Shown here piece after piece: positions 6,443 through 15,078 of a DNA stretch of 64,000 nucleotides. Each line of letters begins with the position of its first letter. Position 1 is the first letter of the stretch. Under the pieces are notes generated by a model that saw nothing but the letters and a program-made list of their open reading frames with translations, did no database searches and had not been told where the DNA came from. This stretch comes from TK10-74A sp965217625 (GTDB lineage Bacteria; Chloroflexota; Dehalococcoidia; Bin125). The stretch covers positions 310,001-374,000 of the forward strand of contig OZ244557.1 of NCBI GenBank assembly GCA_965217625.1, read 5' to 3'. A program made the translations under genes and the position numbers.

Positions 6443-7908
6443 GACCACCGCAGCACGGGACGACGCGCGGCCTTCGTCTCATCGAGGCGGCCGATGGGGG
6501 CCGTCCAGGGGGCGCCGTGGAGCGTGCCGGGGTCGCGGGCGGCCTCGTCGGCGATGGCGATGAGGGCCGCCGCCAGCGCCTCGATCGCCTCGGGCGGCTC
6601 CGTCTCCGTCGGCTCGATCATTAGCGCCTCCTCGACGATCAGCGGGAAGTAGACCGTGGGCGGGTGGAAGCCGTGGTCGATCAGCCGCTTAGCGATGTCG
6701 TAGGTGCGCACGCCGTGCTCGCGCCGCTGCCGCGACCCCGAGAAGACGACCTCGTGCAGCACCGGCCGGTCGTACGGCAACTCGTATGCCCCCTCCAGCA
6801 GGACGCGCAGGTAATTGGCGTTGAGCACGGCCTGACCCGATACGGCGCGCAGGCCGTCGAGCCCCAGCGCCCGTATGTACGCGTAGGCGCGGATCAGCAC
6901 GCCGGCGTTGCCGTGGAATTGCTGCAGCCGGCCGATGCTGCGCTCGGGCGCGGCCAGCCGCACCAGGCCGTCGTCGCCCTGCTCGACCACCGGCGTGGGC
7001 AGGTAGGGCGCCAGCGCGGGGGTGCAGCAGACCGGCCCCGCGCCGGGGCCGCCGCCGCCGTGCGGCGTGCTGAAGCTCTTGTGGAGGTTGAGATGCACGA
7101 CGTCGAAGCCGAGGTCGCCGTGCCGCACGCGCCCCATGATCGCGTTGAGGTTGGCGCCGTCGCCGTACAGGTAGGCCCCGGCGTCGTGCACCAGCGCCGC
7201 GACCTGCTCGATGCCGCGCTCCCACAGCCCCAGCGTGTTCGGCGCCGTCACCATGACCGCCGCGACCGTCTCGTCCAGCTCCTGCTCGATGCCCGCCCGG
7301 TCGAGCGAGCCGTCGGCGGCGGTCAGGATGGGCGTGACCGTGAAGCCGGCCATCGCCGCCGTCGCCGGGTTGGTGCCGTGCGCCGAGTCGGGCACGAGGA
7401 TGCGGCGCCGCGTCGCCAGCTCCCCCCGGTCCTCCAGCGCGCGCGTGATCATCAGCACGCCGGCCAGCTCGCCCTGCGCGCCCGCCGCCGGGGCCAGGCT
7501 GACCGCCGGCAGCCCGGTGATCGCGGCCAGCCCGCGGCGCAGCTCGAGCAGCGTGCGCAGCGTCCCCTGCGCCTCCTCGGGCGGGGCCTGCGGATGCGCG
7601 CCGGCGAAGCCCGGCAGCGACGCCACCAGGTCGTCGACCTTGGGGTTGTACTTCATCGTGCAGGAGCCCAGCGGGTAGGTGCCCGAGTCGATGCCGTAGT
7701 TCCGCGCCGACAGCGCCGTGTAGTAGCGCACCAGCTCGCCCTGGCTCAGCTCGGGCAGTCGCAGCGAGTCGCGCAGCAGGCGGGCGTCGGGCAGCGGCGT
7801 CTCGGGACCGCGCCAGGGCGGCACGTCGACCGCCCGGCGGCCGGGCGCCCCGCGGTCGAAGCTGAGGCGCGCGCCGAAGTCCTCCGCCGGGGGTCGCGGC
7901 CCGCTCAC
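6436..7908 (-). CDS. gcvPB: Glycine dehydrogenase (decarboxylating) subunit 2
   Basis: A 490-residue C-terminal-type half of the P-protein, the PLP enzyme that decarboxylates glycine and passes the aminomethyl group to lipoyl-GcvH. GTYPLGSCTMKYNPK, then VPDSAHGTNPATAAMAGF and LNLHKSFSTPHGGGGPG (PLP lysine about residue 277) are diagnostic. It starts with GTG at 7908, overlapping the gcvPA stop by four bases (GTGA), so the two subunits are coupled. Last gene of the gcvT-H-PA-PB operon; its stop codon lies inside a run of G-tracts. Confidence 0.97.
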   Translation of the reverse strand: MSGPRPPAEDFGARLSFDRGAPGRRAVDVPPWRGPETPLPDARLLRDSLRLPELSQGELVRYYTALSARNYGIDSGTYPLGSCTMKYNPKVDDLVASLPGFAGAHPQAPPEEAQGTLRTLLELRRGLAAITGLPAVSLAPAAGAQGELAGVLMITRALEDRGELATRRRILVPDSAHGTNPATAAMAGFTVTPILTAADGSLDRAGIEQELDETVAAVMVTAPNTLGLWERGIEQVAALVHDAGAYLYGDGANLNAIMGRVRHGDLGFDVVHLNLHKSFSTPHGGGGPGAGPVCCTPALAPYLPTPVVEQGDDGLVRLAAPERSIGRLQQFHGNAGVLIRAYAYIRALGLDGLRAVSGQAVLNANYLRVLLEGAYELPYDRPVLHEVVFSGSRQRREHGVRTYDIAKRLIDHGFHPPTVYFPLIVEEALMIEPTETEPPEAIEALAAALIAIADEAARDPGTLHGAPWTAPIGRLDETKAARRPVLRWSG

Positions 7909-9272
7909 GCGTCGCCCCCGATCTCGGCCAGTGCCGCGACCAGCGCGTCGACGTGCGCGTCGGGCGTCGCCTCGGTGACGGCGAAGAGCAGCGCCTCGCG
8001 GGCCTCCGGCTCGGGCCGCGCCGAGACATCGACACCGGCGCCGATGCCCCGCGCCGCCAGCGCCGCCGCGAGGTCCGCCGCCGGCATCGGCCCGCGCACG
8101 AGGAACTCCTGGAACCACGGCCCCCGCTCGGGCGTCGCGTAGCCGGGCAGCGCCGCGATGCGGGCCGCGGCGTCGTGGGCGCGCTGGTAGCAGAGCGTGG
8201 CGGCCTCGCGCAGCCCGCGCGGGCCCAGCGCCTGCACCGCGACGGTGAACGCCAGCGCGATCAGCGACTGCGCCGTCGAGACGTTCGACGTCGCCCGCTC
8301 GCGGCGGATGAACTGCTCGCGCGCCTGCAGCGTCAGCACGTAGCCGGTGCGCGGTTCGACGCCGTCGTCCGGCGCGTGCAGCTCCTTGGTGCGACCGACG
8401 ATGCGCCCCGGCATCTGCCGCATGTGCGCTCGGCGCGCCGCGAACAGCCCCAGCGACGGCCCCCCGAACGCCGGCGCGCCGGCCAGGTCGCGCCCCTCCC
8501 CGGTGACGATGTCGGCCCCGGCGTCGCCGGGCGCGCGCAGCAGCCCCAGCGCGAACGGATCGGCGACCGTCACGAACAGCGCCCCGGCATCGTGCGCCGA
8601 TGCCGCCAGCGGCTCCAGGTCGGCGATCGCGCCCAGGTAGTCGGGCTGCTGCGCGACGAGGCAGGCGTGCTCGTCGGTCGTCGCATCGCCCGACGCCACG
8701 ATGTCGACCCGCAGCCCGGCGCCGCGCGCGTACGTCCGCACGACCTCCGCCGTGCCGGAGTGGATCGGCTCGAGCAGCGCGACGGCCCGCCGACCCGTGA
8801 CGCGCGCCGCCAGCAGGCAGGCCTCGGCGGTCGCGCTGGCGACGTCGTAGAGGCCCGTGTTCGACACGTCCATGCCGGTCAGCTCGCACACGACCGACTG
8901 GTACTCGAAGCCGGATTGCAGCGTGCCCTGGCTGATCTCGGGCTGGTACGGCGTGTACGCGGTCGCGAACTCCGACCGCCCGCTGAGGTACGCGGCGATG
9001 GCCGGGATCGAGCGCCGGTACGCGCCCGCGCCGCGGAAGTCGGGCCGCGACGGTGCGACGTTGGCGGCCGCCCGCTGCTCGAGCAGCGCGATCAACTCCG
9101 GCTCGGTGAGCGCCGGCGGCAACTCGATCGCGGGGTCGCGCAGCGCCGCCGGCAGGTCGTCGAACAGCGCCTCGACATCGGCGACGCCGACCCGCGCCAG
9201 CATCCGCGCCCGGTCGGCCGCGGTGGCCGGGATGTAGGGGTGCGGCGATCCCCCGGCGGGCGTCGTCGCCAA
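7905..9272 (-). CDS. gcvPA: Glycine dehydrogenase (decarboxylating) subunit 1
   Basis: A 455-residue N-terminal-type half of the P-protein. PYIPATAADRARMLARVGV is the typical start, followed by FRGAGAYRRSIPAIAAYLSG, YTPYQPEISQGTLQSGFEYQ and GLYDVASATAEACLLAARV. The split P-protein forms an alpha2beta2 enzyme with GcvPB. A TTG at 9272, two bases after the gcvH stop, is the only start that preserves the conserved N-terminus; the first ATG lies inside it. Confidence 0.95.
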   Translation of the reverse strand: MATTPAGGSPHPYIPATAADRARMLARVGVADVEALFDDLPAALRDPAIELPPALTEPELIALLEQRAAANVAPSRPDFRGAGAYRRSIPAIAAYLSGRSEFATAYTPYQPEISQGTLQSGFEYQSVVCELTGMDVSNTGLYDVASATAEACLLAARVTGRRAVALLEPIHSGTAEVVRTYARGAGLRVDIVASGDATTDEHACLVAQQPDYLGAIADLEPLAASAHDAGALFVTVADPFALGLLRAPGDAGADIVTGEGRDLAGAPAFGGPSLGLFAARRAHMRQMPGRIVGRTKELHAPDDGVEPRTGYVLTLQAREQFIRRERATSNVSTAQSLIALAFTVAVQALGPRGLREAATLCYQRAHDAAARIAALPGYATPERGPWFQEFLVRGPMPAADLAAALAARGIGAGVDVSARPEPEAREALLFAVTEATPDAHVDALVAALAEIGGDA

Positions 9273-9274
9273 CG

Positions 9275-9676
9275 TCAGCTCTCCGGCAACTGCGCGCGGT
9301 ACGCGGCGGCGTCGAGCAGGTCGACACCGGCCTCGTCGGCGATGCGCACGCGGATCAGCCAGCCCTCCTCGTAGGGCGACTCGTTGACCAACTCCGGGTG
9401 CTCCTCCAACTCCCCGTTGGCGGCGATCACCGTCCCGGCGACCGGCGCGTAGAACTCGGCCACGGTCTTCGCCGACTCGATCTCGCCGCAGGCCGCGCCG
9501 GGGCCAACCTCCTCCCCCTCGGCCGGCAGATCGACGTAGACCACGTCGCCGAGCTGGTCCTGCGCGTAGTCGGTGATCCCGATCGTGGCCTCATCGGGGC
9601 GGTCCGGGTCGCGGCGCAGCCATTCGTGGCTCGCGGCGTAGCGCAGGTCGTCGGGGGTTGCGTGGTCCGTCGTCAT
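9275..9676 (-). CDS. gcvH: Glycine cleavage system H protein
   Basis: A 133-residue lipoyl carrier. RYAASHEWLRRDPD opens the domain, ITDYAQDQLGDVVYVDLP follows, and GEIESAKTVAEFYAPVAG contains the lysine that receives lipoate. ELVNESPYEEGWLIRVRI completes the family pattern. It shuttles the aminomethyl group between the P and T proteins. ATG 9676 overlaps the gcvT stop by four bases. Confidence 0.97.
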   Translation of the reverse strand: MTTDHATPDDLRYAASHEWLRRDPDRPDEATIGITDYAQDQLGDVVYVDLPAEGEEVGPGAACGEIESAKTVAEFYAPVAGTVIAANGELEEHPELVNESPYEEGWLIRVRIADEAGVDLLDAAAYRAQLPES

Positions 9677-10782
9677 GATTGCCTCCCCCGCCGGTAGAAC
9701 GGCCGGCGCACCACCTCGACCGGGAGCGCGCGGCCGCGCACATCCACCGTGAGCATGACACCGGGCCTGGCAAGCCGCACGGGAAGGTACGCCATGCCGA
9801 TGCCGCGGCGCAATCGCGGGCTGAAGGCGCCGCTGGTCAGCCGCGCGACGGCGTCGCCGCCGGGCTCGTGCACCGCGTGGCCCGCCCGCAGCACGCCGCG
9901 CTCGCGCGCCAGCAGATGGGCCAGCCGCCGCGTGCGGGGTCGCGCCTTCGCCGCCGCGAGCGCCGCCCGCCCCGTGAACGGCGCCCCGTCGTCGAGGCTG
10001 ACCGCGAAGCCCAGCCCGGCCTCGTAGGGGTGCGTCGTCGCGTCGATGTCGTTGCCGTGCAGCGGCAGCGCCGCCTCCAGCCGCAGCGTGTCGCGCGCGC
10101 CCAGCCCGGCCGGCGTCGCGCCGCCCGCGACCAGCGCGTCCCACAGCATCTCCGCCCGGTCGGCCGCGACGATGCACTCGCCGCCGTCCTCGCCGGTGTA
10201 GCCCGTCCGCGCGACGAGCACCGGCGAGCCCTCCCAATCCAGCTCCGCGCAGTCGCGTGGCGCGAGCGCCGCGAAGCCCTCGCCCAGCACGCGGCCCAGC
10301 AGCGCGATCGCGTCGGGCCCCTGCACCGCGAGCATCACCGTCCCCGCCGTCTCCTCGGAGGCGTCGTCGCCGGCGACGGCCCGCAGCCGCTCGAAGTCGG
10401 CGGCCGCGTTGGCGGCGTTGTGGATCACCAGCCAGCGCTCGCCGGGCAGGTGGTAGATGAACACGTCGTCGGCGATGCCGCCGTCCTCGTTGCAGTACAG
10501 CGAGTAGTGGGCCTGGCCCTCGGGCAGCCGGGTCACGTCGCAGGTCGTCACCGACCGCAGCCGCGCCGCCGCATCGGGCCCCCGCACCCAGGCCCGCGCC
10601 AGGTGCGAGACGTCGAACACGCCGACGCCGTCGCGCACGGCCTCGTGCTCGCCGACGATGCCCTGGTACTGGAGCGGCATCTCCCAGCCGGCGAACGGCG
10701 CGAAGCGCGCGCCCAGCGCCGCGTGGCGCTCACGCAGCGCCAGCTGTCGCAGCCCCCCGCCGGACCCGGTGGATCCCATCAT
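9673..10782 (-). CDS. gcvT: Glycine cleavage system T protein (aminomethyltransferase)
   Basis: About 369 residues. FAPFAGWEMPLQYQGIVGEH, then GVFDVSHLARAWVRG, LVARTGYTGEDGGE and GLGARDTLRLEAALPLHGND are standard T-protein blocks. It transfers the methylene group to tetrahydrofolate and releases ammonia. I chose the first of two adjacent ATGs (10782) because TACGGT (10789-10794) ends six bases before it, making a leaderless start likely; a GTG at 10800 would place the -10 inside the gene. First gene of the operon. Confidence 0.95.
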   Translation of the reverse strand: MMGSTGSGGGLRQLALRERHAALGARFAPFAGWEMPLQYQGIVGEHEAVRDGVGVFDVSHLARAWVRGPDAAARLRSVTTCDVTRLPEGQAHYSLYCNEDGGIADDVFIYHLPGERWLVIHNAANAAADFERLRAVAGDDASEETAGTVMLAVQGPDAIALLGRVLGEGFAALAPRDCAELDWEGSPVLVARTGYTGEDGGECIVAADRAEMLWDALVAGGATPAGLGARDTLRLEAALPLHGNDIDATTHPYEAGLGFAVSLDDGAPFTGRAALAAAKARPRTRRLAHLLARERGVLRAGHAVHEPGGDAVARLTSGAFSPRLRRGIGMAYLPVRLARPGVMLTVDVRGRALPVEVVRRPFYRRGRQS

Positions 10783-10854
10783 GCAGCGACCGTATCCCAC
10801 CGCTCGTCGCGGCGAATATCACCCACGCCGCCCGCCCGCGCGCCGGGTGCGCGC

Positions 10855-11421
10855 CTACCCCCCGAAGACGGCCTTGACCGCGCAGGAGAACCCCGGCAGC
10901 ACGTCCATGCCGTCGAGGGCGTCCTCCTCGCCGAGCGTCGCGGCGTCGTGATCGGCCCGGTGGACGTCGACTGTGCGCGTCTCCGGGTGCACCACCCAGA
11001 CGAGGCGCACCCCGTAGCTCAGCCACATCCGCGCCTTGTCGTAGACCCAGTGGCGGCTGTCACTGGGGGAGGCGACCTCCACCACCAGGTCGGGCACAAC
11101 CTCGGCATAGCCCGGCACGTCCGCGTCCAGCGGCAGCCGCTCCACCGACGTGAAGGCGATGTCCGGCTCGCGCACCGTGTCGGGGTCGCCCTCCAGCAAG
11201 ACGCCCGAGTCGGAGCCGACCAGCGTTCCCAGCCCCCGCGGGTCGATGAAGCTGGTCAGTGCGCCGCCCAGCTTCATCACAATCTTGCCGTGTCGTTGTC
11301 CTACAGGCATGGTTTCGCAGAGTACCCCCCGGATCAGCTCGCCGCGCACGCCGCGGCTGTAGAGGCGCAGCAGTTCGTCGGCGGTCAGCAGCTTCGTGTG
11401 TGTCGTCGTCTGTGTGGTCAT
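10855..11421 (-). CDS. Uma2 family (DUF820) putative endonuclease
   Basis: A 188-residue protein of the Uma2/DUF820 family, which has a PD-(D/E)XK-like fold. Markers are LTADELLRLYSRGVRGELIR, then EPDIAFTSVERLP, VPDLVVEVASPSDSRHWVYDK and VWVVHPETRTVDVHRAD. The D in PDLVVEV, the E two residues later and the downstream K form the nuclease-like triad. Biological role is unknown; the family is expanded in cyanobacteria and Chloroflexota. RBS-like GGGAGCGATGAGG precedes ATG 11421. Confidence 0.88.
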   Translation of the reverse strand: MTTQTTTHTKLLTADELLRLYSRGVRGELIRGVLCETMPVGQRHGKIVMKLGGALTSFIDPRGLGTLVGSDSGVLLEGDPDTVREPDIAFTSVERLPLDADVPGYAEVVPDLVVEVASPSDSRHWVYDKARMWLSYGVRLVWVVHPETRTVDVHRADHDAATLGEEDALDGMDVLPGFSCAVKAVFGG

Positions 11422-11485
11422 GCCTCATCGCTCCCGCGCCTGCAGTCTACAGCGTCCCGCGCCGCGCCGCCCCGACGGTCGAGCC

Positions 11486-12115
11486 CTACGGCTCCAGCCG
11501 GAAGGGCGGGTAGCGGTCGGTGGTGAGCAGCCACATGTAGGCCTCGACCCGCAGCGACCAGCGGCTCACCCCCAGCACGAAGTCGAACAGCGGGCGCGGG
11601 TAGCGGCCCGTGATCAGGATCGCGAACCAAGCCAGCACCGTCACGACGATCGCGACGACCCACAGCACGATCAGCACGATGTAGTGCGGGATCGCCAACA
11701 GCCACTTCACGATCGGCAGGAAGCGGTTGAGGTCCGCCGCCGCGTCGGGGTAGTCGAGGTCCAGGCGCACGGCCTGCGCCTCGTCGGTCGAGGGGTACTC
11801 GTCGCGCAGGAGCAGGACGTAGGCCCCCACGCGGGTCGTGAAGCGCGTCAACTCCAGATGCCAGTCGAACCACCAGCGCGGGTACTTGCGGCGGCAGAGC
11901 AGCATCAGCAGCGTAGGCAGGAAGAGCGCGCCGCCGCCCGCGAGCCACGCCCAGTCGCCGGTGTCCGCGTTCACGAAGCCGCCGGCCACCAGCCCCGCCA
12001 GGATCACGATCGGGATCAGCAGGATGATGCGGAACGCTGTGCGGACGCGGTCCAGCCCCTCCTCCGGGTAGTCGATGTCGAGTCGCGCGGGGTAGGCGTC
12101 GTCGGGTTGCTGCAT
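11486..12115 (-). CDS. DUF4389 membrane protein
   Basis: A 209-residue protein with three to four membrane segments (about 26-47, 56-73, 133-165). It contains two copies of the DUF4389 unit: DYPEEGLDRVRTAFRIILLIP with YPRWWFDWHLELTRFTTRV, and DYPDAAADLNRFLPIVKWLL with YPRPLFDFVLGVSRWSLRV. Each repeat ends with an aromatic YP element. Function is unknown. RBS GAGAGGAGA precedes ATG 12115. Confidence 0.85.
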   Translation of the reverse strand: MQQPDDAYPARLDIDYPEEGLDRVRTAFRIILLIPIVILAGLVAGGFVNADTGDWAWLAGGGALFLPTLLMLLCRRKYPRWWFDWHLELTRFTTRVGAYVLLLRDEYPSTDEAQAVRLDLDYPDAAADLNRFLPIVKWLLAIPHYIVLIVLWVVAIVVTVLAWFAILITGRYPRPLFDFVLGVSRWSLRVEAYMWLLTTDRYPPFRLEP

Positions 12116-12547
12116 GTCGATCTCCTCTCGGCGGGCAGCCTAGCGCATGGGCGGGCGGTTGTGGGGGCGCCACCGCGATCAACGCCGCCCTGGAGTTCCG
12201 CCGCCTTCGTCGGGGCCTACCGCCCGAGCGGAGTCGGGCGTTGCAGGAGCTGGTGGGGGAGTAGGGGTCGGTGGTGGGCGCCGCCCTCCCCACCCCGACG
12301 CTGCCTCTACGCAGTCCCTGGGGCCTTGACGCCCTGGGCCTCACCGCCATCTTCGACTGCAGCCCCTCACGGATGTCGGTAGAATCATAACGGATGGGCG
12401 CCCCCGCAGCAGCATGCTACGCTTTGTCCTCACGGGAAGCCTAGTTACTGCTCCGGTGGGTTGTGTCACCGCGGCGGATGACAAACAAGTCCCAGCATAT
12501 CGAACGGGTCTAAGGAGACCAGCACCCAAATCGAAAGGCAGTAAGCC
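12116..12547. other. Intergenic region upstream of the FRG-TPR gene
   Basis: No gene is supported. Base composition drops from core-like to AT-richer around 12360, marking the left limit of the island carrying the FRG-TPR gene. A TACGCT hexamer near 12418 is a possible -10. Confidence 0.4.
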
Positions 12548-14017
12548 ATGACGAGTGAAGATAGGTCGACCTTCCTTACCGACCACCTGAGCCAGATTCT
12601 GGAAACGATTGCACGCATCGCCGAGAAGTCTGCGGGAGGCAGTTACATCTATCGAGGTGAAGCCAAGCACTTCAGCAAGGTGACATCAACCCTCTATCGA
12701 CAATATCGTCGGGCCGATGGCGAGGAACCCTCCATCACTGCCATTGAGCAAGAGATCCTGGAAGCAGCTCGCAAGTACACTACGGAGACTGAAGCAGTCG
12801 AAATCCTCAGCGAACTACAGCATTACGGAGGAACGACTAACTTGATCGACTTCACCACCGACTACCTCACCGCCCTGTTCTTCGCTTGTGATGGCTTGCC
12901 CCTAGAGGACGGCCGAGTAATTCTACTGGAGAAAACAGGGCCAATGGCCGCCCACATTACAGAGCCCCGTAAGCTCACGAAGCGAACCATCGTTCAAAAG
13001 AGCATCTATGTGAGCCCACCGCAAGGGTTCGTTGAGCCGGACCACGTGATTCGAGTTCCGAAGGATCTGAAAGAGCCCTTGCTGGAGTATCTGCGCCACA
13101 GTCACAGCATAAGCGGCGAAACGATCTACAACGATCTTCATGGGTTCATCCGGCAACAGAATCTTCACGCGAACGCCTACCGGGAGCTCCATCTTGCTAT
13201 CACCTATCATAGGGAAGATGACGGGGACGTCCAGCATGCCATAAACCACTACACGACCGCTGTGGCTCTCAATCCGCGCTTGGCACAGGCCTACTGTGGT
13301 CGTGGGGGTGCGCATATCAGCAAGGGGGACATGGATAAGGCGATGCGAGATCTGACCCGAGCCATCGGACTTGAGACGGATCATTCCTGTGCGTATGCGC
13401 TGCGCGGCCGCGTATACCTTGAGGAAAAGAACTATGAGGCGGCGATAGCAGACCTGAGCAAGGCGATTTCGCTGAATCCGGAATTCGACAACGATACTAG
13501 TTCCACATCACATTTCTTCCGCGGCACTGCCTACTTGCAAAGCGGGGACGATGTCGAGCAAGCTATCCGAGACTTCGGAGAGGTGATCGACCGAGAATTG
13601 CCTCCCGATATCGCCGAAGCGCATCACCGGAGGGGTAGGGGCTATCTCCAGAAGGGTGACAGGACCAAAGCGGTGAAGGACTTCGACCGAGCGATAAGAC
13701 TCGAGCCGGATGCTGCCGGTCCCTACTGTGGTCGCGGAACGGCCCGCGCGTATGAAGGCGACTACGAGCGAGCGGTGGAAGACTTCGATCGGGCAATCGA
13801 GATAGATGTTCAGGACTCGTGTGCCTATCATAACCGAGGTGTGACTAGGCTGTTCCTGGCTGAGTGGGAGGCTGCGAGAGAGGATTTGAAGATAGGCAGG
13901 GATAAGGGGATAGACACCGCGTCGGAGTTCCGCGGCGACTTCGAGAGTGTAGCGAAGTTTGAGAAGACCAACGGCGTTGAGATACCGGAAGACATTGCGG
14001 AAATCCTGGGCGGATAA
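12548..14017 (+). CDS. FRG domain protein with TPR repeats
   Basis: A 489-residue two-part protein. Residues 25-130 carry an FRG domain: GGSYIYRGEAKHFSKVTSTL, then ELQHYGGTTNLIDFTTDYL and ALFFACD. From about residue 200 there are at least six TPR units (for example AYCGRGGAHISKGDMDKAM, AYALRGRVYLEEKNYEAAI, AYHNRGVTRLFLAEWEAAR). FRG domains are named for the conserved FxRG element and are frequent in defence-type and phage-encoded proteins; their biochemistry is not settled. G+C is well below the core, pointing to recent transfer. It stands alone between a core-like gene and a TA cluster. Confidence 0.85.
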   Translation: MTSEDRSTFLTDHLSQILETIARIAEKSAGGSYIYRGEAKHFSKVTSTLYRQYRRADGEEPSITAIEQEILEAARKYTTETEAVEILSELQHYGGTTNLIDFTTDYLTALFFACDGLPLEDGRVILLEKTGPMAAHITEPRKLTKRTIVQKSIYVSPPQGFVEPDHVIRVPKDLKEPLLEYLRHSHSISGETIYNDLHGFIRQQNLHANAYRELHLAITYHREDDGDVQHAINHYTTAVALNPRLAQAYCGRGGAHISKGDMDKAMRDLTRAIGLETDHSCAYALRGRVYLEEKNYEAAIADLSKAISLNPEFDNDTSSTSHFFRGTAYLQSGDDVEQAIRDFGEVIDRELPPDIAEAHHRRGRGYLQKGDRTKAVKDFDRAIRLEPDAAGPYCGRGTARAYEGDYERAVEDFDRAIEIDVQDSCAYHNRGVTRLFLAEWEAAREDLKIGRDKGIDTASEFRGDFESVAKFEKTNGVEIPEDIAEILGG

Positions 14018-14147
14018 GTTCTGACACCGTGCAACCGATGCTAGCTGTTCCCAGTCCCGCGGGACCGGCGGACGGGGAAGCGGGCGGAATGAGCGGTGCT
14101 GCCCGGACGACTGGGCCGGCTCTTTACGTTGCCCCCGCCGACTCCCC

Positions 14148-14552
14148 TCACCCCTCCCACGGATCGACGACCGCCCCCAGCCCCTCGAAATCCCGGACGT
14201 TGCGGGTCACCACCGTCAGCCGGTGGACGACCGCGACCGCCGCGATCATCGCGTCGACGATGAGCGTCTCCGACCGCCCGTGCATCAGACGCGCCCACTC
14301 GCGGAACGCGGCGGCGTCGACCGGCAGCACGTCGAAGCCGCCCAGCAGCCGCGCATCGAGCCACGCCTCCAACTCCGCCGCCTTCGCCGGGTCCTGCGTC
14401 CGCGTGACCTCGATGCCCGCCTGGATCTCCCCGATCGTCACCGCCGACAGATGCAGCGATTCGGCCGGCACATCCCGGATCCACGCCAGCACCGACGGGT
14501 GCGGCCGCGGTCGCCGCAACTCCGAGACCACGTTGGTGTCCAGCAGGTACAC
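14148..14552 (-). CDS. vapC: VapC family PIN-domain toxin
   Basis: A 134-residue PIN-domain ribonuclease of the FitB subtype. Acidic residues of the active site lie in YLLDTNVVSEL, TIGEIQAGIE, ETLIVDAMIAA and VTRNVRDFEGL. Starts at GTG 14552, 12 bases after the Phd stop. Studied VapC toxins cleave tRNA or rRNA. Its last roughly 17 codons recur, nearly unchanged, in the remnant at 14938-15078. Confidence 0.92.
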   Translation of the reverse strand: MYLLDTNVVSELRRPRPHPSVLAWIRDVPAESLHLSAVTIGEIQAGIEVTRTQDPAKAAELEAWLDARLLGGFDVLPVDAAAFREWARLMHGRSETLIVDAMIAAVAVVHRLTVVTRNVRDFEGLGAVVDPWEG

Positions 14553-14564
14553 GGGCCCGGCCGC

Positions 14565-14825
14565 CTAATCGAGGACCGGCGGCGGGCGCCGCCGGAACGA
14601 CCGTCGCGGCGGCGTCAGCGTCTCCGTGCGCGCCCCGGGCGCCAGCAGCCAGTCCTTGATGGTCGGCCGCGTCAGGCGCTCCATGCGGCGCCACTGCTCG
14701 ATCGGCACCAGCACCGCCGTCTCCACGCCCCGCCGCGTCACCACCTGCGGCCCTTCCGCCAAACTCGTCTCCAGCAACTCGCTGAACCGCGCCTTCGCGT
14801 CCTGCACCTGCCACGGCCCGCCCAT
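14565..14825 (-). CDS. Phd/YefM family antitoxin
   Basis: About 86 residues from ATG 14825, preceded by GGGGAGGGA; two earlier ATGs would add 4-8 residues. WQVQDAKARFSELLETSLAE and GPQVVTRRGVETAVLVPIEQ are the Phd DNA-binding/dimer domain. The Arg/Pro-rich tail (from about residue 55) would bind the PIN toxin encoded next. The perfect inverted repeat 49 bases upstream is the probable operator. Confidence 0.9.
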   Translation of the reverse strand: MGGPWQVQDAKARFSELLETSLAEGPQVVTRRGVETAVLVPIEQWRRMERLTRPTIKDWLLAPGARTETLTPPRRSFRRRPPPVLD

Positions 14826-14873
14826 GCGATCCCTCCCCGCCATGCCCATCCGGCCCGTGCCCGGCCGATCGAT

Positions 14874-14899
14874 ACTGACTAGGTATCAGACTAGTCAGT
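14874..14899. promoter_or_regulatory. Operator of the phd-vapC module (perfect inverted repeat)
   Basis: ACTGACTAG (14874-14882) and CTAGTCAGT (14891-14899) are exact reverse complements separated by eight bases. It sits 49 bases upstream of the antitoxin ATG on the minus strand, the usual site of Phd autorepression. Confidence 0.8.
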
Positions 14900-14937
14900 G
14901 TTGATGGCGGCGTCCAGCGACCTCCCCCCACCCGACC

Positions 14938-15078
14938 TCACCCCTCCCACGGATCGACGACCGCCACCAGCCCCTCGAAGTCCCGCACGTTCCGCGTCGC
15001 GACGGCCAAGTCGTGCGCCCGCGCCGTCCCTGCGATCACTCGCGCGTGAGCGGTCGCCAGCCGCTCAGCGATCGCCCC
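14938..15078 (-). pseudogene. vapC C-terminal remnant
   Basis: Reading minus from about 15078 gives IAERLATAHARVIAGTARAH, then DLAVATRNVRDFEGL and VAVVDPWEG before a TGA at 14938-14940. This is the last third of a VapC closely related to the intact one at 14148-14552. The N-terminal two thirds, including the first catalytic aspartate, are missing. It lies directly behind a second Phd-type gene, so it is the relic of that antitoxin's toxin. Confidence 0.8.

Noticed and set aside
6436..9327. A single 963-residue gene covering both glycine dehydrogenase halves
   Set aside because: Only the part below 7908 matches GcvPB; the upstream part of that frame is an out-of-frame shadow of gcvPA, which is complete in another frame with a GTGA overlap.
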